From: Stomorhina lunata
Taxonomy: Eukaryota > Arthropoda > Insecta > Diptera > Rhiniidae
Direction: 5' to 3'
DNA: 64,000 nucleotides
NCBI GenBank assembly: GCA_933228675.1
Contig: OW121740.1
Coordinates: 126,677,630-126,741,629, forward strand
Of this stretch, positions 1 to 11,275 are shown piece by piece. Position 1 is the stretch's first letter. Every line of letters begins with the position of its first letter. Under the pieces are notes generated by a model, which was given only the letters and a program-made list of their open reading frames with translations, was not told where the DNA came from and made no database searches. Made by a program: the position numbers and the translations under genes.

Positions 1-430
1 AGTCAAGCATTCATCAAAAAACTATCAAATATTCATGAAACAATCGTCAACAAATCATCAAACAATCATTAAACATTTATAAAGCAATTTTCAAACAATT
101 GCCAAACAGTAATTAAATAACCGTCAAACAATCGCCAGTCAATCGTGAAACAATTATCGAACAATCATTACAAATCATTGATCAGTCGTCGGTCTATCAT
201 CAAACAACCATCAAACAAACATCAAACAATCTTCAAACAATCATTAAACAATCTTAAACAAATCATCAAACAGCTGTCAAACAATCGATAGTTAATCTTG
301 AAACAATCATTAAAAATCTTCAAACAGTCATCAGTCAATCAATAATCAATCAACAAACATCAATTAATCATCAAGCAACCATAAAATAATCGTAAAAAAT
401 CTTTAAACAATCGCTAGTCAAACTATTATA
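1..430. repeat. degenerate short tandem repeat (CAAACAATCATC-like)
   Basis: The stretch is built from imperfect 10-14 bp units close to CAAACAATCATC, with variants such as CAAACAATCTTC and CAGTCAATCG. Unit length drifts and there is no unique spacer, so this is an old decayed minisatellite. It runs off the left edge of the window. No open frame of note is present. Confidence 0.8.
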
Positions 431-867
431 AAAAATAGTCATATATTAACAATATCCGTGTAGCCGCTTTACGATTTTGTAAAAGTGGGCATGGTCAATT
501 TCTCTCTTTGTAGAATCCTAACTTGGATTTAGACAAATATTTAGAAAAAAAAACTGTCTTGATCGGTCCAGTAATGAAGTTCTAAGGAAAAAGGGAATTT
601 CATCCCCATTTTTTGATTTCCTTAATAAAATTTCTAAAAGCTCAAAACTATCCTACAGTAAGAAAGTATTCACATTTAAAACTTTAATTAATTCGGTTTA
701 GTTGTTTTGATCTTATCATCCATTTTGTCATTTTTATTATTTGACTTATATGGGAAAGGTCACGCCCACTTGAAATTAAAAAAAAAAAAAACAATCCTAT
801 TTTACCCACGGGTCACACCTTAAGATACAGTCAAAACTTTAGAAAAATCGGTCATCCATATTTGTCA
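431..867. other. non-coding, dispersed-repeat remnants
   Basis: AT-rich with many stops on both strands. It contains two GTGGGCATGG / CACGCCCACT-type segments that look like opposite ends of an old interspersed repeat. No gene is visible. Confidence 0.4.
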
Positions 868-919
868 TTTTTAATCGTATGGTCGTGCTTGACCGACTAT
901 AGCACTTTCCTACTTGTTT
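868..919 (+). mobile_element. DINE-1-like element, 3' terminus only
   Basis: It carries the terminal hairpin GGTCGTGCTTGACC followed by GACTATAGCACTTTCCTACTTGTTT, the right end shared by all family-1 elements in the window. Only the terminus is recognisable. Degenerate units of the 125-bp satellite follow at once. Confidence 0.6.
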
Positions 920-924
920 TTTAT

Positions 925-1145
925 ATAAAATGAAATTTTTGCGCTAAAAAACTATAAATGGCTAGAACTTTTTCCTTTTGTGTTTAAAGGGAAAACCGAC
1001 GAAATTTTGGAATCACTAAAAGTTTTTTATATAAAATGGAATTTTTCACTAAAACCTTTAAATAGCTGCAACTTTCTTAGTATGTGCTTAAATGGAAAAC
1101 GGGTAAAATTTTAGAATCACTAACATTTTTTTACATAAAATCAAG
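925..1145 (+). repeat. degenerate copies of the 125-bp satellite
   Basis: Two to three diverged units hold TAAATGGCT..AACTTTT, TTTAAA.GGAAA and AAATTTTGGAATCACTAAA in order. These are the landmarks of the large array at 47.8-63.4 kb. They lie between two DINE-like sequences, as another copy does at 31.7-32.7 kb. Confidence 0.65.
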
Positions 1146-1154
1146 TTTTTATAT

Positions 1155-2012
1155 CTATAGGGTATTATAAGTTTGTGCTGATGTATGTAACGCATAAAAC
1201 TATCGGTCTTAGACCCACCTTATAGTATAGAAAAAGACTTATGTGGGGTTTATATAACTCAAGCGGCTGACGATTGAGTGAAATTTACATGTATTTTGTT
1301 TTTGTAACAATAACAAAACACATGTAAATTTCACTCAATCGTCTGTCGAGTTATAAAAACCCCACATTATAATCCCTTCCTGAGTCGATTTAACGATGTC
1401 AGTCCGTACGTGCGTCTGGCTGGACCCCCATGTAAACCTTGTAATCAAAGTGCAGGTCGCAATTCCATTTGATGAAATTTGACACAGATAATGTTTTTGA
1501 TAGTGGGGCCTTGGCTATTGACATTCGTCAAAATCGGTCTATTATTTATGGTACCTCCAATAGGTCCCGCTTCTCGGAATTGATATTTTGGTTACAAATA
1601 TTTTTTCATGAAATTTAAATCAGTTACTGCTTAAAATCGCTGTGTACCAAATTTAGTTGAAATCGGTCCACATTTGACCATAGCTCCCATACAAACTCTT
1701 CTGTCAAAAAGCACTAAATTAGCCAAAAATCACTAAATCGCTCGTAAATCTAAAGATAATGACAATTTAAAGTTTCTTTTTGCATAAACTAAATAAAGAG
1801 ATAAACGGTCCACATTTGACTCCTGCTTTCATATAAGTTCAAATCATGGAAACAGCTTTAATATATAATATATGGAAAAATGTTTGTATGATGACAAAAT
1901 TTAGCAAACATTTATCTTTATACACGAAAAAGAACACTTTTGACGTTAGTGGTGAAGGGTATCGTATGGTCGGACTTGACCGACATTAGCATTTTCATAT
2001 GAAATCAAAATT
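1155..2012 (+). mobile_element. DINE-1-like element, family 1, split by a palindrome
   Basis: It carries the family landmarks in order: GGGTATTATAAGTTTGTGCTGATG, GAGTCGATTTAACGATGTC followed by a CCGT/CTGG-rich core, CATTTGACCATAGCTCCCATAC, and the terminal hairpin GGTCGGACTTGACC near 1970-1985. Drosophila INE-1/DINE-1 has the same plan: a TATACCC palindrome at one end, GAGTCGAT..CATGTCCGTCTG inside, and a CGGCTTGCCG hairpin before CTTACTTGTT. The element is non-coding and presumably moved by a Helitron/Helentron enzyme encoded elsewhere. A 123-bp palindrome interrupts it at 1243-1365. Confidence 0.75.
1243..1365. mobile_element. palindromic foldback MITE, copy 1
   Basis: The sequence starts GTGGGGTTTATATAACTC and ends with its near reverse complement GAGTTATAAAAACCCCAC. 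The arms meet at a short TTTTTGTAACAATAACAAAA centre, so nearly the whole 123 bp can fold into one hairpin. It sits inside a DINE-like element next to TTA on both sides, which suggests a TTA or TA duplication. A second copy lies at 29340-29466. It is non-autonomous with no ORF. Confidence 0.8.
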
Positions 2013-2639
2013 TTTTATAAAAATATAACTAAAATAAAACTAATATTTTTAATGCAATCACATCTTAAAATAACAAATAAAAAAAAAGAACCAAAAAGAA
2101 AAAATCCCTTAAAATTACATATGTGGCGAAAAAATACAGAAATGAATGAAAAGAAATCCATTTTCTTTATGAGGTGATAAAATTTTATTAAAGCAATTTG
2201 TAGTTTTTAACTCAACTTTAGTTCGACTGTTATTTTACTATAAATTTTATAGAATATTTTTTGTCTGGTTAAAAGGATTCGAAAACATTTAAAATGTATT
2301 AGAAATGTCATTTCAACACATGGGATTTTTACGGGTTTTTTTCTTTTGGGTGAAAATTGTTATTGTCACATTAGGGAAAACTTATATGCATTTGGTTGAT
2401 TATGGAGGATTTCATTTCACTAAAACGATATTAGAGAAATAAATATAATATTTATAATAGAAAAAGGGAGTAGATTAAATGGAAATTTAATGGGATTTAA
2501 CTCAGCAACAATTTCGATATTGACGGACTATGCCCGCCACATACTTTAATGCTTTAAAACTAATAGATAGTGGATTTATAGCGATACATTTCTTTTTATT
2601 TTAGGAGTTGTAATGAAACCGTAAACTATATAAATTCAT
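2013..2639. other. AT-rich non-coding stretch
   Basis: No repeat family or coding signal was recognised. Homopolymer runs and stops are frequent on both strands. Confidence 0.4.
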
Positions 2640-3595
2640 AAATATCCCTGACAATATTGACTACTGCATTTCCATCCCACTCTTCGACAAATCTTTTACT
2701 GTAGCTATCTCCGGAGACCCGGACGGATTCAAGTCAAAGATAGGCGTGGGAGGGGGCTTCTTCATCCCACTTTTAGGGAAATAAATTTGTTTTAGGCTTC
2801 CTGATCAGTGTAGTATCCTTCAATCCGAGATATCGGCCATATACAGGGCTGCCAAATGGTTAAGATACCATAGAATATACGACAGGGATATTCGCTTTTG
2901 TATCGACAGTCAGGCTGCCATAAAATCCCTATCTAATGTCCACACGACATCTGTTCTTACCCGTGAATGCCGGGCATATCTAAATGAGAAGGCGAGACAT
3001 TGCAATATCGAACTTTTCTGGATACCCGGGCACAACAACATACCTGGTAACTCCACTGCGGACAGACTTGCTAAAACCGGTGCTCTCCTGAGTCAGGATA
3101 ACATCGATCAATTTACGGGAGTACCGCTATCCGCCTGCAAATCAGAAATTAGGCAACTTCTTTACGGATCAGCGCAGACCACCTGGTCCCTTCAAAGTGC
3201 TTGGCTTCTCTATCTCGCCACAGACTCCGCAACCTAATCTCGACTCTAACAGGTCATTGTACTTTTGGGCTGCATGCCAGAAGGCTTAACCTTCAACACT
3301 ATGACTACTGCCAAAGCTGTCACAACGTCAGCCCCGCTCATTCAATTTCGAGAGCTACCTTTCTGCTACCTTTATCTGCATGATTTATCCGATCTAGCGA
3401 GTATTGACATTCGTAAAATAGACTCGTTTATCAGACATACAGGCTGGCTTGAATAAGCCTCTCATCGATGGCCTGGAATTAATTATCTTCGTTCTCTTTT
3501 CCAGTCTATCCCCTGCAGGTACCACAAAGGGACCGCTTCTAGGACCCAAGTGACGCTGACTTAACATCGGCTGCCTGCCAAACCTAACCTATGAA
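2640..3595 (+). pseudogene. LINE fragment: RNase H domain and 3' end (RNase-H-bearing non-LTR retrotransposon)
   Basis: Between 2815 and 3235 one frame reads through an RNase H domain. It has QSEISAIYRA (catalytic Glu), FCIDSQAAIKSL (Asp), FWIPGHNNIPGN and STADRLAKTGA (Asp). This arrangement belongs to I-group LINEs that carry RNase H after the reverse transcriptase. Upstream, FTVAISGDPDG is separated by a stop near 2794. Downstream the frame shifts to the C-terminal LTGHC..GLHARRL..YDYCQSC zinc-knuckle-like segment. The 3' part CACAAAGGGACCGCTTCT..AACCTAACCTA matches, on the other strand, sequence captured inside the composite elements at 43.5 and 63.6 kb. The reverse transcriptase is absent, so this is a dead 5'-truncated copy. 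Confidence 0.8.
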
Positions 3596-4655
3596 ACCGT
3601 ATCAATAATTGTTATATTAGGTAAACGTTAAAATTTTGCTTGTTATAAAATTCCTATTTAGGAAGTTAAATAATTTCAAAGTTATCACATTTTCCTTTTG
3701 TATTATAATTTTCCCACCACTTAATTTGTTAATCTTGAAAATTTCCAGAAAAATCTTTAGGCATAAAAATCAAATTAATATTCTGGTGCTTCCACTTTAT
3801 TTCCATGACAAATAATTGAAATCAATCAAAATTTAAACTCTGTCAAACCGTAACTCCCAAGTAATGAAAAAACTAATCAAAATTCAATTTGTCACAAAAA
3901 AGACAAAAAATCCAAAAAATGAGATAGGAAACACAAGATAATGAGGTTATAAAAAATAGACTTGTATTCCTTTTCATTAACTCATTAAAATCAAAATTCT
4001 TAAATGAGCCGCAAAATGGATAGAAGAAAACAGCCCCAGAACAGAAAAACAATTTCTCATCAAGTCAAGCGAGTGGCAAATACTTTATTATTATTTTCTA
4101 AGGTTAGACAATTGATGAATCAATTTTTGCCAAATTGAAAAAAGAAATAACAAAAACAGATTTTGCCACAGTGACAATTGAAAAATCTCGAGGCTTAAAA
4201 TCGAAATGTGAAACACAAAATTCTGGGATTTGCAATGTTTGCAAACAAAATGACACACGGCGGAAATTTATTTTGTATTTTTCAAAACCAGTAGAATCTT
4301 TTTCTAAATTAGCCACGCACGGGTCTTGCGAAATTTTTTGCACAAAATGAACGCAGCAGTCAGATAAAAAAATGAACTTAGTCCGACCAGAATCTAGAGG
4401 TGGTGCGTGTTTTGTTTAACAATTTTTCAATGGGATTTATTAGGACAAACAATAACAACATAAACATGATAATAAATTGACAACAAAAATATTTGAATCG
4501 AGCAAAATTGTGTAGCTGTGGTGTCAACAGGATGGGAATTTAGTTTTTTTTTTTTTTAAATATTGTGTTTCTGAAGTACTTTACTCAGGAGCGTAGTGTA
4601 GAAAAGAGAGGGGAACATATAAAATGTAAATGATATTAACTCCTTTAAATATATT
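3596..4655. other. AT-rich non-coding stretch
   Basis: No recognisable gene. Two short overlapping open frames at 4104-4350, one on each strand, have no motif and low-complexity composition. Nothing else is seen apart from homopolymer runs. Confidence 0.4.
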
Positions 4656-5232
4656 AAATCAACATTCCTTATCACTCCCTGAGTTGCTTTAACGATATCC
4701 GTCCGGGAAAAATCGGATTACTATTTTGAATACCTCCCATAGCGACGCCATCTCTGCTTAGAGTTTCTCGTACTTTACAGCCACAAATTTGGGTGTATTT
4801 CAATAATATTAAGCGCAAATATTGCTTATAATAACCTTAATCTGTGCACCTATCTTTGTAGGAATCGGCCCATATTTGACCATACCTCCTATACAAGACA
4901 CATTCTCAAAACTAGTGATAAAAACCCATAAAAGCAGAAAAACTCTTATAAATCTAGGGATATATGCATTTTATTACAAAAACTTTGCACAGATAAATAT
5001 TTTGTAAATATAAACCAATAACCGAAATTTGGTAACAATCGAATTAAATTGACCCTAGCTCCCATATCAGGCCCTTAGCCAGACATAAATCTACTTAAAT
5101 CTCGAAATTTTGTAAAAATAGCGCATAGTATATGTATGTATGTCTCTAAGACTTAAGGAAAACTTGTTAAATTGTTGGTCCATATGTGACCAACAATTGG
5201 GCTCGACCGACTATAGCTTTTCTTACTTGTTT
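4656..5232 (+). mobile_element. DINE-1-like element, subfamily 1b
   Basis: It begins near CCCTGAGTTGCTTTAACGAT and carries CATATTTGACCATACCTCC, GACACATTCTCAAA and AACTTTGCACAGATAAATATTTTGT. It ends GGGCTCGACCGACTATAGCTTTTCTTACTTGTTTT. The inner part differs from family 1 but is shared with copies at 10.6, 13.3 and 38.3 kb, so it is a separate subfamily. The left palindrome is missing (5'-truncated). Confidence 0.7.
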
Positions 5233-5317
5233 TAATTTATTTACAAAGTTTATTTATGTCCTAATTCTTCTGAACGGGGTAGCGAAGACCATATGCTCGG
5301 TGAAGTGTATAAACAAG

Positions 5318-5396
5318 AGTATCTGGTATGAATCGAACACACTACCCTTCTCAAGCAATCTAGGACACTACCCACTAGACCATTCCCTTGACAGCC
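5318..5396 (-). other. tRNA-like (SINE-like) fragment, not a functional tRNA
   Basis: On the minus strand TGGTCTAGTGGGTAGTG fits an A box and GTGTGTTCGATTCATAC fits a B box, at the right distance. The latter can also form a T arm (GTGTG/CATAC stem). The seven bases before the A box (AAGGGAA) have no partner after the T arm, so no acceptor stem forms. This is best read as the pol III promoter of a tRNA-derived SINE or a decayed tRNA. It could be coincidental. Confidence 0.35.
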
Positions 5397-5418
5397 GGTT
5401 CTACGTACCGAAATGACC

Positions 5419-7560
5419 CTAGGTTTCTCGGCTAAGGGCTGTCAACTCAGCAACAACATATTTACAATTTTTAACTTTGAAGCAACATATTCCGGCAGTG
5501 ATGCTCCGCATTCTTTTGGTTCGTGCCAGAGTTGAATCAAATCCCGGACCATGGATCTGCACAGTGTGCCAGAACCGCCTGCACCATATGCAAAGCCAGC
5601 TATTGTGCAACTCTTGTTTGGGCTGGTGTCACCTCAGGAATTGTTTAGGACTTTAACATGACAGGGAGTGGTCGGAGAGTTTCGTTGCGCCATGCTGCCA
5701 ACAACGGCGAAACTCAGGTTCTTCTTCGACATTGTCATCTTCGTCGTCGGAATACGCAACTCCCCCACCGTCCGTCCAGCAATCGCAACAATCATGGCAG
5801 CATCAACATCAGCAGCACAATCCATCGCTGCTAACACCATCGATTGCAGTCCGAGTTCCTGGGGTGATATCAATTCTGCAGTTCAACTGCAATGGCCTCC
5901 AAGGCAAAATATCCAAAATAACGCGATTTAAGCAGCAACACAACAGCGTGGTCGCAGCGGTTCAGGAGAAAAATCTGAACAACAACTCTAGTCTGCAAAG
6001 TTGTAACGTTTACAACGTTCTCCGAAAAGACCACACCAGAAGTCACGGTGGAGGCATCGCATTTATTATCCACAACTCAATGCAGTTTAGAGTTATATCT
6101 CCTGATCTAGACAATAGAGACCAATACCTTGAGGCTCAGAGTATTGCTGTCAGATCAGGGGATACGGAGTTACATCTCTATGATGTCTACATTCCGCCTG
6201 TAACCAGCTGTCCAACTGGTTACCGTCCCGACATTAGAACCATTTTAGAAGGAGAAACTCGGCTGGTTATATGGGACTTTAACGCGCACCATGATCTTTG
6301 GCACTCATTTCTTGGGGAAGACCAAAGAGGTGCGTCGTTAGCGGAACAGATTGAGAGTCTGCACTTTAAATGACCCACTCGGATAATGGGTAATAATAAT
6401 AGCTTCAGATCATCTGAAGGCCGTGCGTACATAAACCAGAAAAAAGCAGACTGGAATGGCTTTAGAGAATTCACCGACCGCCACTTCAGAGATCTACAAC
6501 CACCCTCGAACATGCACGACGCAGAGAGGGAGTTTCGCTTAATCATCAACGCTGCAGACTCTCGCTTCATCCCTGCTGGGGGATGAGCGTGATGCGATCC
6601 GCAATACCAACCCAGGATCGTCTAGCTGACCAGTGATATCAGCAGGTTGGTAAATGAGGATAAGCGAAACCGTTGGTTAGATCACCTGCAAGCTTAGCGG
6701 TCTTATAAGTAAGTTGTGGTCCACTGTTCGATCTCTTTCGAAGCCTATGAAAAACGATGATCGGGTCGCTATTAAGTTTGCCGATAACACCATATCCGAC
6801 CCGAATGCGTGCTCGCGTACTACAGTATGGTCAGCATCGCTAAGTGATACTCAGTGGAGAAATATTCAACGTATCCAAAATGCAGCCCTAACAACTATCA
6901 CAGGCTGCTTACAAATTACCTCATAACATTATCTTTACGATGAAACAAAGATCCTTCCAGTAAATGAACACAACATTATGCTATCTCAGCAGTTGCTTTT
7001 GGGATCTCATCAGAGAAATCATCCATATTTTAACATCACACAGCTGGCATCTTCCACGAGGCATATGAGGAAAGATCTTCGCATGTATGAGGATAGCATA
7101 CAAAGATATGTACTTGATTCTTTAGATCATACCTTGTACAGGGCAGAATTAAACAACATTTATAAAGAAGCCACCAACTCTGCGATTTCAGGTTATAGCA
7201 TGAATGTTATATTAGGAGGTTGCCCACTGCCGATAGCAGAACAAGAAAAGAACCTGCCGCGGAAAACAAGAGTCGTTCTGGCTCAACTGAGATCGGGATG
7301 GAGCAATAGATTAAATATCTTCTGGTCCCGCATAGACCGTGTCGTCCCCAACATATGCCCAGCTTGTGGTCAGGGTCCTCATGATACCCCCTTCATTTTC
7401 AACTGTACCGCCAACCCTACTTCACTTAGTCCTGAGGATTTGTGGACTCATCCAGTAGAAGTAGCACAATTTCTTGGCCTTGATCTCCAAACAGATCCCC
7501 CATAAAAATAAAATTATGAAATTGTAAATGTTAGAGCTGTTACAACAACAACAACGACAA
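5419..7560 (+). pseudogene. Jockey-like LINE with the reverse-transcriptase core deleted
   Basis: From about 5732 the frame encodes an APE-type endonuclease: ILQFNCNGLQGKI near the start, then SHGGGIAFII, YDVYIPP..GYRPDI and LVIWDFNAHHDLWHS, ending at a stop at 6373. Further pieces follow: INQKKADWNGFREFTDRHF (6400s), then LWSTVRSLSKPMKNDDRVA and SDPNAC (6714-6810). The sequence then jumps to WRNIQRIQNAALTTITG and the C-terminal region with CPACGQGPHDT..FNC and HPVEVAQFLGL (6978-7505). The whole palm domain expected between SDPNAC and QRIQNAAL is gone. The 3' end carries an ACAACAACAACAACGACAA tail (about 7540). Several stops also break the frame. It cannot reverse-transcribe. Confidence 0.85.
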
Positions 7561-9100
7561 ACTGAAGACTATTTTCTTTTGTCCAGGAGGTAAATAGGAG
7601 GATTTAATTGGTTGTATATTCAGGATACGTTCAGTAAAGAAAATTCGGATGATATTGAGATAAAGATTCGTACAATCGTCGGCATGTGATATATTTTGAA
7701 AGTCTTGTGGTGTAGCTAGAAGTTTGGAGAGGTTGAAGTTAAATAGTGACAATATAATGAGCACGGCACTGAGTGTTAGAAGTGCTACAAACCAAATCCA
7801 GCTTCTATAGAGGTATGTCAACGAAAATGGCGGTGGATAGGCCACACACTTCGAAGGCCAAATACCAACATTACTAGAACTTGGAGAAATTCAATTGATG
7901 CGGAGTAACAAGCAGAAAACAATTCATGAAATGACGTATGCCTAACATCTCGCAATAGAATTCGATAGAAAAGAATGATTGAGGACCTATGCTCCACTGG
8001 GAGTCAAGGATAACAGAAAAGAAGAAGGAGTGGCAGCAGGACTCCGCCCTGAGGAACTGCCTGTTTGACTCTACGGTATTTTGAGCATTGATCTCTAAAC
8101 TCTACGAACGATTGACGACCACTCAGATAATTTACTATTCACCTTTCAAATATGTTGGCATTGTGCTGGTAGTTGGCTGGTCAGCTGGGGGAAGGGTAGA
8201 GCCTCGAGTGTTTTCGATACGGCTGATAGGATGGATATCGATCTGTATCCAGAAGAAGAAAAAGAAGGTGTGGCGACAGAACTCCGCCCTGAGGAACTCC
8301 CTGTTTGACTCTACGGTATTTTGAGCATTGACCTCTAAACTCTACGAAGGATTGACGACCACTCAGATAATTTACTATCCATCTCTTCAAGTATATTGGT
8401 ATTGTGCTGGTGGTGGGCTGGTCAGCTGAGGGAGGAGTAGAGCCTCCAGTGTTTTCGATACTTCTTTTAGGAGGGATATTGATCTGTACAATGATCCAGA
8501 AGAAGGAGTGGCAACAGAGCTCCGAACTGAGAAACTCCCTGTTTTTTCTTCTGTTATCCTTGACTCCCAGTGGAGTATAGAGCCTCAACCATCCTTTTAT
8601 ATCGAACTCTATTGCGAGATGTTAGGCATACATCGTTCCATGAATAGTTTGCTGCTTGTAACTCCGCATCAATTGACCTTCTCCACGTTCTAGCTGGTCC
8701 ACCAATACGACGGCCGCTTCCTTGTGGATTCCAAAGAAGCGCTTGTCGAGCAATGTTGGTATTTGGCCATCATAGTGTGTGGCCTATCCACCGCCATTTC
8801 CGTTGACATATCTCTATAGAAGAAGGGATTTGGTTTGTAGCGTTTAGTAGATCTTCATTTCTTATGCGATTTGGCCACCACATATTAAGGATTTGCCGCA
8901 AGCATTTGTTTGCAAAGGTTTGTAGGCGCTTATCGATTGACGACCATTCAGATAATTTACTATCTACCTCTACAAATAGGTTTTCATAGTGCAGGTAGTT
9001 GGCTGCTCAGCTCGGGGAGGAGTAGAGCCTCGAGTGTTTTGCTACTGGTGATAGGAGGGATATCGATCTGTACAATTATCCCTCATTCGCGGGTTTCCTA
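7540..9100 (-). pseudogene. rearranged mosaic of LINE reverse-transcriptase fragments
   Basis: On the minus strand, 8270-8410 encodes RWIVNYLSGRQSFVEFRG..SKYRRVKQ plus the GVPQGGVLSP motif of LINE reverse transcriptase. The same segment recurs at about 8036-8165 and partly near 8510 and 8936-9005, roughly 240 bp apart for the first three. Near 7675-7700 the minus strand has ISHADDCTNL, a variant of the catalytic YADD box. A different LINE C-terminus (RKWRWIGHTL, WNPQGSGRR, TSRNRVRYKR; RTE-like in style) lies on the minus strand at about 8540-8960. A diverged copy of that segment lies in the opposite direction at 7785-8030. The locus is a scrambled nest of dead LINE pieces. Confidence 0.7.
7785..8030 (+). 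repeat. left arm of an inverted repeat (partner 8540-8835)
   Basis: CTTCTATAGAGGTATGTCAA, GGCGGTGGATAGGCCACACA, CAAATACCAACATT and ACTCCGCATC-complement blocks occur in reverse-complement order at 8540-8835. The right arm has about 50 bp extra (around 8690-8745). The arms flank roughly 510 bp of tandem reverse-transcriptase fragments. Confidence 0.75.
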
Positions 9101-10600
9101 GGGTTTAAGATTGGGATCACTCTACCCGCTTCTTCTCACAGACAAGATATGTTTTTTGCCTGTAGTAACATAAAATTTCCAGGCTACTTACTAAGTTTGT
9201 TCTGCAGATTATATTATACTGATGAAAATACTTAAGGTTCTATGGTATTTTTTCAAATGGTACGCCTCTGTTTTTTGTATTCTGTAAGAATTCTTGCGGT
9301 TTAAGTTTTACCATTGCTGCTGCATCATTTACCTTCAATGATTAACTCCACTTCCATTTCGTTGAAAACACTTCATACAAAATTGCATGTGACAGTTTTT
9401 TTGCGATGGTTTATTTTCAAATATAAATCACAAAATAAAAACAATAACTCAGGCGTCTAACTCTCCCTTTAAAAATTTGTTTTTAAAATCTCAATTGCCT
9501 TTATTAAGCTGGTTGTTAGTTGGTAACTTATGAAAAAATCCATAGATATGGCATTCAATGCAAAAATTATTTATGAAAAATTACCAGCGTATGTAATCGA
9601 TACTCGTCCTAGTCAATGAATCCTGCCATTTTGCTTGTTTTGATTTCCTTTTTCCCTTTGTTTACCGAACACATTTAATCTAATGGAATTATGTTAGAAA
9701 ATTGGTTTGCGAAAATATTTAAAATGATACCTCGTACGAGTATGTTACCCTCCCGACAAACAATAGCTGGAGTGGAAACACACATGGAAATATAATCACA
9801 GCAATTTAAAATGCAAAATCAAAGTAAATCAATTGGCTTTTTTAAAAATGAAAATGAAATAGGGGTGGAATATAAAAATTAGAGATCTATTACGTGTATA
9901 AAGTGAAAGTGGAAATGAAAATTTTTAGTAAAACGAAAATCCAGCACGTTTTTCATCTTGAAATTATGGTAATAAATCACATTATTTTGTTGTGTCATAT
10001 AAACATACATTAACTAACAGACAGACTAATACATATATTCTATTAAGATTTATGTACTCTACATGTATTTTACATACTATATTTATTATCTACATACATA
10101 GTTTAAAGTCCTTTCATATTTCAAAAATTTAAATAATTTTTCAATTTAATTTTGTTATAGTTATTTCTTTAATATAAAATCTAATATATTCTAAACATTT
10201 GCTAAAATAATAAATCTGTAAAATTTAAATTAGTCGCGTTTGTGTGTTTGTAAATGTGTAAATATGTAATTTACACATTTACACTATTGTTTTGTTGAGA
10301 GGATCCTTTTGTCTCCTTGTGCATTTTATTACTTAATTCGTTGTGGATTTTGAAATTGTTCGAGATAAAAAACCGCAACCATGATTTTATTGGATTTTTA
10401 TGTAAATTTTAGTGTTTTTTAAACTATAAAAAGTGTCATCATACATCATTTGGAATACTCATATATATTAATGATATACATATACTATATTAATGATATA
10501 CAGGTTAAGAATACACGAAGAGAAATAGATAGATTATATGGGAATTATAAATATTGCCTAACTTGATTTCATCTTATCAAAATTTGGTAATAGCGAATCT
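9101..10600. other. AT-rich non-coding stretch
   Basis: No coding region, transposon or long repeat was recognised over about 1.5 kb. There are small direct repeats such as ATTAATGATATACATATACT near 10470-10500. It may be unique intergenic DNA. Confidence 0.4.
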
Positions 10601-10627
10601 TATTGGGTTGTTTCATATATAATTTCG

Positions 10628-11135
10628 GATTTTTATACCCTTCACCACCACAAGTGGAAAGGGTATCGAGGGTTTGTGCTGATGTATGTTATTCCAAGCA
10701 TGATTCCTATACTTTTTGTGCGAAATCGGATTACTATTGCCTTTACAGCTACATATGGAATTGTATTTCAAAAATATTCAGCATAAATGTTGCTTATGGT
10801 AACCTTAATCAGAGTTCCTTATCTTGTAGGAATCGGCCCATATTTGACCATACATCCCATACAAGACACATTCTCAAAAGCCGATTAAATACCCATAAAA
10901 GCACAAAAACGCTTATAAATCTAAAGAGAAATGCATTTTATTTATTACCAAAACTTTGCACAGATAAATATTTTGTAAATATAAATATAACCTCCCATAT
11001 CAGGTCCTTAGCCGGAAATTCTTAAATCTCGAAATTTTGAAAAAATAGTACATAGCATATGTATGTATGTCTCTAAGACTTTAGAAAAAATTATTAAATT
11101 TTGGTCCATATACGAATGACCGACTATAGTTAAGA
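10628..11135 (+). mobile_element. DINE-1-like element, subfamily 1b
   Basis: It has the left palindrome TACCCTTCACCACCACAAGTGGAAAGGGTA and GGTTTGTGCTGATGTATGTT. It then jumps, without the GAGTCGATTTAGCG core, to the subfamily-1b interior (CATATTTGACCATACATCC, GACACATTCTCAAA, CTTTGCACAGATAAATATTTTG) and ends in a damaged GACCGACTATAG terminus. It is internally deleted. Confidence 0.7.
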
Positions 11136-11275
11136 AAGTAAATATATATTTTTTTAATTCTTGTAATGAACATTTAGCTCGATGACCTTTGCAACTTTAT
11201 GATGCCAAGTTCATAAAACTTAAGGCCATTATCTATGAAAAACTGAATGAAGTGCATTTTTACTCAGTCATCATC

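Noticed and set aside
1..430. CRISPR-like array
   Set aside because: No conserved repeat with unique spacers; it is a degenerate minisatellite in eukaryotic DNA.
4104..4350. Overlapping 71- and 79-codon frames
   Set aside because: Opposite-strand pair without motif, splice or poly(A) support.
5318..5396. Functional tRNA gene
   Set aside because: A and B boxes fit, but no acceptor stem and no clear anticodon arm form.
7540..7845. 101-codon membrane-protein-like minus frame
   Set aside because: Contains ISHADDCTNL of a LINE reverse transcriptase; hydrophobic look is chance in a pseudogene fragment.
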